Part shown: positions 10,601 through 14,147 of the stretch, in pieces
Numbering within the stretch: the stretch's first letter is position 1
How the letters are laid out: each line of letters opens with the position of its first letter
Origin: Acanthaster planci
Lineage: Eukaryota > Echinodermata > Asteroidea > Valvatida > Acanthasteridae
NCBI RefSeq assembly: GCF_001949145.1
Contig: NW_019091596.1
Location: forward strand, 252,486-266,632
DNA: 14,147 nt
Direction: 5' to 3'
The notes under the pieces: generated by a model
The model's database searches: none
What the model saw: the letters and a program-made list of their open reading frames with translations, nothing else
Told to the model about the DNA's origin: nothing
Position numbers and translations under genes: made by a program

Positions 10601-12350
10601 TCAGCATCTCCACCCGCCGGTTGATGGAAGAGATGGTCTCATCCGTGTCCACCTCTGTCAGGAAGGGGATCTCGGTCGCCACGGCGGTAGAAAACAGACT
10701 GGGCGAGATTGTTGGCACTGGGGTAGTGACTTCTGGTGACTGCACTTCGCTGCGGTCCTTAGATGACGTCTTTAAATCAGACCCTGTTGCCCGTTTCGTG
10801 CTTTGAAGAAAGGCGTCTACACTGGCGTGCCATGGGCTTTTAGGTGCTCCATCTGTAGCTTTATCTACTCCTTTCAGAAAGTTTTGAGACCGACTTGACT
10901 GTGGCGGTGTGGAAGTTTTCTTGCCATGAACTTTGTCAGCCTTCTTGGATTTTGATCGACCCACGGGAGTTTTTTCACCTTTCAGGTTTTTGTAATTTGG
11001 TGGTTCTGGAACAGGTTTTGGGTGGTTCCAATCTCCCTCTAATGTGCTTGGCCAAATGGTACTGTTGTTGTCCACTATGTCAGTTGTAGCCTCAAACCCA
11101 GAGCCCTTTGCCATTTTTTTCCTCTTTGGGCTATCTATGTATCCATCTGCTTTGAGCGACTGCAGCACTTCCATTGACTGAGTCATCTGAAGCTCAACGG
11201 GCAAAGGCTTTCTTGCTTTTTCCAAAAGTTGCAAACCCTGTTTCTGCGGCTGTGTAATACTACCGGTACTTGTTGCTAAAGATGACATTGACAAGGGCAA
11301 ATTGCTGGCAGGCAAACTACCTACAGCTGGTCCATTCTTCTGCAGCGGGCCACGGAGTTTGAAGTACTTTGAGGTAAGGTTTGCAGCTGGCTGCCTTTGC
11401 AAATTGCTTGATTGGTCGCTTGGAATCTCCCGTTGATGTGCTATGGCTGGAATTTGCGGACCTGCATTACTTTCCAAGGCTGACAACATCCCGGGTAATT
11501 TGCCCAAAAGTTCCCCTGAACTGATATCGCTTTGTTTGTTGGACGTTAAACTCTGAGTTCTGTTGGACCACTTTTGCGGTTGCGCTTTACTAGACACATT
11601 AAGTGCGGCAGTTGACCCTGAAAACTGTTGTGGCACCCGCATTGGGACTTCATGCTGTTGAGGCCGAAGTAGGTACTGTTGTTGCTTCTGCTGCCTGTTA
11701 TTCAGCTGTGCCTGCAGTTCTTGTTGCAGTTGATACAAATCCTGAGGCTGTTGGCTCTGAGGTGCTGCCTGTGGTGTTTCATTTCCTTGGGACAATTTGG
11801 GCTTTATTGTATTGAAAAATGCAGTAGCAATCAAATGTGCCTGGGCTTGTTGTGCCGGAGGTAATGTCTTCTGTGAAGTCATGCTTGGCTGAGTATTCCA
11901 ATTGGGTAATGCATTCATGCTAGAGCTAACAACGTTATTTGAGCGAAAGGTGGCAGCAATACCACTAGCAACAGTTGCTGGAGCACCCATCATGCGTGCA
12001 GCAAAAACCTGCTCCTGTAACAACTGTTCCTCAGATTTGTTCCCCGTCAAGACTGTATTTTGACCTGATAAACTACCCAACAAGCTCGGCAAAGCTCCCA
12101 TTGCCGAGCCCGCCCCACTGGTCACATCACTCAATCCTTTACCCTGTTGCTGGCTTTGCTCGTTTAGGAGAACAGCAGCCGGTACAGCCGTGCTTGCGCT
12201 GGTTTGGGCCCGTCCGGGAATTGGGCCGATAGCACCAACGCGCCGCATTGGAAACTTCTTCCATCCTTGTTCAGCGCGCACGGCAGCTGTTGAGAACAGT
12301 TCTGCCGTTGGCTGTGTTGCGTTGTCTTTACTTGCCATATCTGAAATCAT
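1..12350 (-). CDS. CIZ1-like: CIZ1-like matrin-type zinc finger nuclear protein gene, nine exons, 3' end outside window
   Basis: Joined coding exons on the minus strand are 12350-10473, 8872-7403, 6659-6558, 6087-5897, 5024-4955, 4525-4427, 4155-4008, 2810-2689 and 1627-1. All eight introns are GT-AG and their phases match (0, 0, 0, 2, 0, 0, 1, 0). The product is a large, mostly disordered protein: Gln-rich N-terminus, coiled coil, Arg/Asp/Ser-rich block, basic nuclear localisation signals, then three zinc fingers (C-x2-C-x12-H-x5-H twice, C-x2-C-x13-H-x5-H once) and a Lys/Glu/Pro-rich tail. Finger order and flanks (FCYVC; HLRTPAHKKIA; FITPISGFFCKLC...KFY...HC) resemble vertebrate CIZ1, a nuclear-matrix protein that binds p21 and promotes initiation of DNA replication. 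That function is family knowledge, not shown here. Related ZNF318/ZNF638/matrin-3 proteins are the main alternative. The frame breaks near 1190, and the 3' end, UTR and poly(A) signal lie beyond position 1. Confidence 0.72.
283..408 (-). repeat. 63-bp tandem duplication inside the C-terminal tail
   Basis: Two adjacent 63-bp units (408-346 and 345-283) each encode a 21-residue segment starting SKKVE, containing NVSLPTEVTSLEP and ending in Ala. They differ at only two residues (Leu/Pro and Lys/Asn) and a few silent sites, so the duplication is fairly recent and in frame. Confidence 0.9.
1178..1203 (-). other. Frame-break interval in exon 9
   Basis: Within these 26 bases both frames are open; upstream only the exon-8-joined frame is open, and downstream only the +1 frame. 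The upstream frame ends AAG AGA AGC TGA G. A single-base gain in the AAAGAGAAGC run, or a +1 slip at AGC-TGA, would join SKR to ESKQAEG. Evidence for a break is direct; its cause is not visible. Confidence 0.75.
1628..2688 (-). other. Intron 8
   Basis: A 1061-nt AT-rich intron, gtaagt...ctcacag. It holds the 37-bp hairpin at 2139-2221. Apart from that I see no coding potential or repeat. Confidence 0.8.
2139..2221. repeat. Near-perfect 37-bp inverted repeat (intronic hairpin)
   Basis: Arms 2139-2175 and 2185-2221 are complementary at 35 of 37 positions (mismatches 2144/2216 and 2170/2190) and are separated by a 9-nt loop. The inner 25 bp (CATGTGGAAATCTCTCTTGT and five more bases) pair perfectly. 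It lies mid-intron, so transcription of the host gene would form a long foldback. It could be a miRNA-like or hairpin-siRNA precursor, or a very small foldback transposon. I recognise no known mature miRNA in it. Confidence 0.9.
2689..2810 (-). CDS. CIZ1-like: Exon 8: matrin-type zinc finger 3
   Basis: A 122-nt exon, acceptor ccgtctttag|GG (phase 1) and donor CAG|gtaagt (phase 0), residues 1320-1360. It encodes GSEFITPISGFFCKLCSKFY and onward: C1332-x2-C1335-x13-H1349-x5-H1355. The FITP-x2-GFFCKLC-x-KFY lead and HC-x4-H ending are the signature of the C-terminal matrin-type finger shared by CIZ1, matrin-3 and ZNF638. It is the most family-diagnostic piece of the gene. Confidence 0.88.
2963..3051 (+). 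mobile_element. pogo/Tigger-like (Tc1/mariner superfamily) terminal remnant, left-facing end
   Basis: After a TA dinucleotide the sequence reads CAGTCAAACCTCATCAATAT, the CAGT-x2-AACC-x-C start typical of pogo/Tigger terminal inverted repeats. Continuing sequence (CTTTTTATAACAGG, CTTGTATTATCAG) looks like the degenerate subterminal region. It is cut at 3052 by a TTAA-bounded element and probably resumes near 3241 (GGATTCGGACCTTAAAATGA). No transposase is present. Confidence 0.55.
3052..3240. mobile_element. piggyBac-type MITE, about 190 bp
   Basis: The element is bounded by TTAA on both sides (3052-3055 and 3237-3240). Just inside are imperfect inverted termini starting CCC: CCCCTCAACGCCAGG on the left and, on the other strand from the right, CCCTTAATGCCGG. 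A TTAA target duplication plus CCC-starting inverted termini is the piggyBac hallmark. The interior is non-coding, so it is a non-autonomous copy. Confidence 0.65.
3851..3889 (+). promoter_or_regulatory. Two CTCF-like AAGAGGGYGC motifs in repeat DNA
   Basis: CACAAGAGGGTGCAC (3851-3865) and GACAAGAGGGCGCTATT (3873-3889) are spaced 23 bp apart in the same orientation. The second matches the AG-R-K-GGC-R-S core of the CTCF consensus well; the first is weaker. They lie inside the transposon-like block, so they may only be part of that repeat. Confidence 0.25.
3925..3999 (-). mobile_element. pogo/Tigger-like terminal inverted repeat, right end
   Basis: Read on the minus strand from 3999, the sequence is TA then CAGTGGAACGCCGCTATAAC, a classic pogo/Tigger terminus. 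It continues through GACGGGGTCC and a second copy of the core, with GTTCGGTACAGCGG and GTTCGGTATAGC. The TA target site is intact and lies 8 nt from the exon 7 donor. It differs enough from the end at 2965 that the two may come from different families. Confidence 0.6.
4008..4155 (-). CDS. CIZ1-like: Exon 7: disordered linker between fingers 2 and 3
   Basis: A 148-nt exon, residues 1271-1319 plus one base of codon 1320. Acceptor tttgctcgcag|AAA (phase 0), donor ATCG|gtatgt (phase 1). It encodes a Lys/Pro/Ser/Gln-rich linker starting KIAAQEKPAAPP, with no domain visible. Its donor lies only 8 nt from a transposon end (TA at 3998-3999), so the intron begins in unique sequence for a few bases and then enters repeat DNA. 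Confidence 0.83.
4156..4426 (-). other. Intron 6
   Basis: A 271-nt intron, gtgagt...gctcgcag, the shortest in the gene. Nothing else seen. Confidence 0.8.
4427..4525 (-). CDS. CIZ1-like: Exon 6: matrin-type zinc finger 2
   Basis: A 99-nt exon encoding 33 residues (1238-1270), acceptor gattaatag|AAA and donor AAG|gtgagt, phase 0 on both sides. An in-frame TAG just upstream fixes the acceptor. It holds one complete finger, C1246-x2-C1249-x12-H1262-x5-H1268 (CVACNLVFQKVAEYRKHLRT...), again U1/matrin-type spacing. The H-x-RT-x2-HK ending resembles the second CIZ1 finger. Confidence 0.87.
4526..4954 (-). other. Intron 5
   Basis: A 429-nt intron, gtagac...attaatag. Overlapping open frames here (up to about 126 codons on minus over 4767-5147) ignore the splice sites and show no domain, so I treat them as chance. 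Confidence 0.75.
4955..5024 (-). CDS. CIZ1-like: Exon 5: 70-nt linker exon restoring the frame
   Basis: A 70-nt exon with a strong pyrimidine-rich acceptor (tgtttctcctctgcag) and a donor ACAAG|gtagac. The first G completes codon 1214 (AA|G, Lys) and the remaining 23 codons encode KNMTASPLAGSGQGSFLRSE followed by EHK, residues 1215-1237. It ends in phase 0, exactly what the next exon needs. Without it, exon 4 (phase 2) joined to exon 6 would destroy finger 2. Length of the form 3n+1, strong splice sites and frame rescue together support it. No motif is recognised in the peptide, a Ser/Gly-rich linker. It should be constitutive, since skipping it would shift the frame. Confidence 0.75.
5025..5896 (-). 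other. Intron 4
   Basis: An 872-nt AT-rich intron, gtgagt...ctctgcag. Its 3' end has the strongest polypyrimidine tract in the gene. No other feature is supported. Confidence 0.75.
5897..6087 (-). CDS. CIZ1-like: Exon 4: second half of zinc finger 1 and helical linker
   Basis: A 191-nt exon, residues 1151-1213 plus two bases of codon 1214. Acceptor cctactcag|GTG (phase 0); strong donor AAA|gtgagt (phase 2). It begins VYMGHIGGRKH and supplies H1155 and H1161, which completes C-x2-C-x12-H-x5-H, the U1-like/matrin-type spacing used for RNA or DNA contact. After the finger comes a Leu/Lys-rich helical linker (YQRLLHADCPTLERELISKLKLLPKKG). The phase-2 end does not fit directly onto the finger-2 exon, which reveals the small exon at 4955-5024. 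Confidence 0.87.
6088..6557 (-). other. Intron 3
   Basis: A 470-nt intron, gttggt...ctactcag, splitting finger 1 between its cysteines and histidines. Nothing else seen. Confidence 0.8.
6558..6659 (-). CDS. CIZ1-like: Exon 3: first half of matrin-type zinc finger 1
   Basis: A 102-nt exon encoding 34 residues (1117-1150). Acceptor tttatcag|ATG, donor AAG|gttggt, phase 0 on both sides. It encodes an amphipathic lead (GLLEALAIEEYVQDKVMVEW) and the cysteine pair of finger 1, C1139 and C1142, in FCYVCGSICHSWK. The matching histidines are in the next exon. The FCY[IV]C motif followed by S-x-C is the feature I most associate with the first CIZ1 finger. Confidence 0.85.
6820..6879. repeat. 60-bp foldback
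   Basis: CATTTTTTACCC (from 6820) pairs with GGGTGAAAAAATG (to 6879) with one bulge, and an inner ATGAC/GTCAT pair closes on a short loop. It could be a degraded tiny MITE; the nearby GTTGAGGGTTTAAC is reminiscent of piggyBac-type ends but lacks a clean partner. Confidence 0.45.
7078..7103. repeat. 10-bp perfect inverted repeat with 6-nt spacer
   Basis: AAATACATGT and ACATGTATTT flank ACATGG. It is part of an ACATGTA-rich patch and is probably simple-sequence drift. Confidence 0.5.
7403..8872 (-). CDS. CIZ1-like: Exon 2: Arg/Asp/Ser-rich and Lys/Thr-rich linker with nuclear localisation signals
   Basis: This exon encodes 490 residues (about 627-1116). The acceptor is ttgaaacag|GCA and the donor CAG|gtgtgt, both phase 0. 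It opens with a block of RD, DR, KD and RS dipeptides (about 627-720) like the charged RS/RD tracts of splicing and nuclear-speckle proteins. A bipartite-looking basic signal (ERKRKR, 770-774) leads into an island that looks ordered, LDEKMGEVFIDGRWQQ (775-790), with bulky hydrophobic and aromatic residues rare elsewhere in the exon. A long Lys/Glu/Thr/Ser-rich low-complexity stretch follows, then a second basic cluster RKRK (1078-1081) just ahead of the fingers. Reading through the donor adds only about 58 unrelated residues to a stop near 7226, so splicing at 7403 is preferred. Long open frames on the other strand over 7425-8606 are shadows of this biased composition. Confidence 0.85.
8873..10472 (-). 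other. Intron 1
   Basis: The largest intron (1600 nt), gtaaga...cttgaaacag. It contains a C10 run (10430-10439) close to the donor, an ACAC-rich patch around 9425-9460 and a GC-rich CCCGGGGCC patch near 9167. I see no coding exon or recognisable transposon. Confidence 0.75.
10473..12350 (-). CDS. CIZ1-like: Exon 1: disordered Gln-rich N-terminal region with coiled coil
   Basis: This exon encodes 626 residues and ends at a good donor (GTG|gtaaga, phase 0). The first ATG after an in-frame upstream stop is at 12350 (A at -3). A second ATG at 12338 has G at -3 and G at +4 and is an equally plausible start. A pyrimidine-containing AG just before 12350 could be an acceptor, so the 5' UTR may lie in an upstream exon. 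Visible features: a short conserved-looking segment (GWKKFPMRRVGAIGPIPG) about residues 29-46, a Gln-rich stretch about residues 193-242, a basic PKRKK cluster at 408-412 that could be a nuclear localisation signal, and a predicted coiled coil at about 575-604 (RRVEMLKQQKAKILQDQMEEF). The rest is Ser/Pro/Ala-rich and probably disordered. Gln-rich N-termini are typical of CIZ1, but this one could not be assigned on its own. Confidence 0.85.
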
Positions 12351-13740
12351 GCTGAAATTTATCTTAACAAAGAAGTCTTGATCTACGGTCACAACAGTGT
12401 ATTTTTTTCACGAAAATGATGTGTAAAGTTTGGGGGCATTTCGTCCCACAAAAGACCTCACGAAAGCTTTCTGCACCACAAATACCTCAGTATTGTAACT
12501 ATGCTACATAAAACACATACAGTGCGGACGAGCAATTAGAGAGCCAGACTAAACATAGGAGAGACATGTGATTTTCTTGAACGTTGGTGGCGGGCTAGAT
12601 AATTTATGTCTGTGGGTGTGAAGTCGTGAACTCACAGTGGCACTGAGCCTGGAATTTATTCACAGTTACTTGAAAACCAGGATTCCTCAAAACAAGACCA
12701 TAAAAAAATTCCAGAAATGCACCCAGAAATGGACTGCCAAGCCATCTAGGATCAACCTTCTGGGGGTAGGCCTGGAACATTTCTTCGGGGCCGCGTCATC
12801 CCTCAGGCCCATCCCTCCCTAATCCATGAAGACAAACAACCGTGAGGCGCCACTTCTTTAGTGCTACAAGTCGCTCCTCGTCTTATCCCTCTCAAACGTC
12901 AGATTTTCAAAACTCTCGCCTTTATGTTAGTTGCGTTATTTTTATCGGCAAACACTCCCAGCACCGTTAAGCCTTAAGTAACCTACCAAATTGAAAATCA
13001 ATTGAAAGCTGAATGACCGTAGAACACTTTGGTGTTTTTTTTGGGGGGGGGGTGAGAGGCCCGAGGGATTTCGGATGCCTGTAACGGGGCTACAAACGTG
13101 GTCGATTTTACCTTGTCTTCAATGGGGCTTCAATTAGTTCAGTGCAAGCATAGAAAGCAGTGAAAAATCAAAGCGAAATAGCGCCGCCTGTTGCCTCTCG
13201 GAGGAGGTTTGTCTTCGGTTTTTTTCACCGGTAAAACTGTTCGCCCAGCTCTGATTGTCTATCCAAATAGGCCCGCAATTTTGGGCTTTTTGTGAAAGAA
13301 ATAACCCTAACTGGAAACTACCAGTCCCAAATTCGGGATTTACAGAAATGTTTCTGTGATCCCTCCAGGTTATGGCATGGTTTATTGTAAAAAAAATCCC
13401 GTGGGAACACAAAAAAATAAGCAGCTCGCACGCAGAAATACAACTCTTGAAACCTGAAAAGTATCACGTAGGCCATTTTTTTCCAGGGGTGGGAGTGAAT
13501 CTGGAACACCAACAGTTCTGCTAAATAGGAATAGCATGTTATGTTGTGTGGTGGATCTGATGCGTGGTTTACTAGTAGTTCTCCAGATACCTTGCCCTGT
13601 CAAGCGAGCCTCTTTACAGCAACTTCCTTGCGTGCTTGAAAAGTGAGAACTGTTCCTGTCATTTCTTTAACATATTTTTAATATGATGACTTGAGTTGTC
13701 ATATTTTCAGTTGTGTCAAAAGTTAATGTGGATATATAGC
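12351..13740. other. Upstream flank without a supported gene
   Basis: This 1.4 kb probably includes the promoter and 5' UTR of the minus-strand gene. I see no convincing TATA box, and open frames are under about 95 codons with no domain. A T8-G10 homopolymer junction lies at 13035-13052. A first non-coding exon is possible, since an acceptor-like AG precedes the 12350 ATG, but I cannot place its donor. Confidence 0.5.
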
Positions 13741-13741
13741 C

Positions 13742-14147
13742 CAAACTACCCCTTCCTCTAACCCAATTACCAACACTCACACTATTTTACCCCTAACGCC
13801 AAGAATACCCCTAACCCTACTGTCCCTAACCCTAACCACAAAGGTATATATCCCTAACCCTAACCCTAACCCTTACCCTATCCCTACCCCTACCCCTAAC
13901 CCTATCTGTAACCCTATCCCTAATGACATCCCTAACCCTAACCCTAACCCTGCCCTTAATCCTATCTGTAACCCTAACCGTAACCCTATCTGTAACCCTT
14001 ACCCTATCCCTAACCCTACCCCTAACACTATCTGTAACTCTAACCCTAATCCCATCAGTAACCATAACCCTATTCTACCCCTAACCCTATCTGTAACCCT
14101 AACCCTACCCCTAACCCTATCTATAACCTTAACCCTAATCCCATCCC
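13742..14147 (+). repeat. Degraded telomere-like CCCTAA array
   Basis: Imperfect CCCTAA hexamers (TTAGGG on the minus strand) become dense from about 13806 and run off the window. Variants CCCTAC, CCTTAC and especially CTATCTGTAACC are interspersed; the TATCTGTA variant (or TATCTATA) starts at 13903, 13963, 13987, 14029, 14088 and 14118. The C-rich strand faces the right edge, the wrong orientation for a terminus on that side, so this is an interstitial or subtelomeric telomere-type satellite. Confidence 0.88.

Noticed and set aside
12338-12392. Upstream extension of exon 1 to a GTG at 12392
   Set aside because: Eukaryotic initiation at GTG is unlikely; ATG codons at 12350 and 12338 follow, and an in-frame TGA lies just upstream.
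13035-13052. T8-G10 homopolymer junction, and the C10 run at 10430-10439
   Set aside because: Ordinary simple sequence and a likely site of sequencing error; no function suggested.
13832-14065. Minus-strand 77-codon frame of VR/RV/DR repeats
   Set aside because: It is a translation of the degraded TTAGGG hexamer array and not a protein gene.

Overview
This is a eukaryotic nuclear window. Nearly all of it (positions 1 to about 12350) is one spliced gene on the minus strand. I can rebuild nine coding exons with GT-AG junctions and consistent reading phases. The introns run from 0.27 to 1.6 kb. They carry fossils of cut-and-paste DNA transposons, and the upstream flank ends in degraded CCCTAA (TTAGGG-type) repeats. 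This fits a metazoan; the repeat style and GC content suggest a marine invertebrate, possibly a lancelet-like deuterostome. The organism is inference and is not proven by anything here.

Layout in gene order (high to low coordinates): 12351-13740 is upstream flank with no gene I can support. 10473-12350 is exon 1, a long disordered, Gln-rich N-terminal region ending in a coiled coil. 7403-8872 is exon 2, an Arg/Asp/Ser-rich and then Lys/Ser/Thr-rich region with nuclear localisation signals. 6558-6659, 5897-6087, 4955-5024, 4427-4525, 4008-4155 and 2689-2810 are six small exons that carry three matrin/U1-type zinc fingers. 1-1627 is the last visible exon, a Lys/Glu/Pro-rich tail that leaves the window without a final stop in its main frame.

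The three fingers, their order and the residues around them look most like CIZ1 (Cip1-interacting zinc finger protein 1), a nuclear-matrix protein linked to DNA replication in vertebrates. The wider ZNF318/ZNF638/matrin-3 group is the alternative. I call it CIZ1-like.

Points worth attention: a 70-nt exon inside a large intron that is needed to keep the zinc-finger frame; a +1 frame break in the last exon near position 1190, between two long open stretches; a 37-bp near-perfect hairpin in intron 8; a pogo/Tigger-type transposon end only 8 nt inside intron 7; a piggyBac-type MITE nested beside another pogo-like end; and a degraded telomere-like array whose variant repeats keep 6-bp spacing. I found no RNA genes, CRISPR arrays or intact mobile-element genes.
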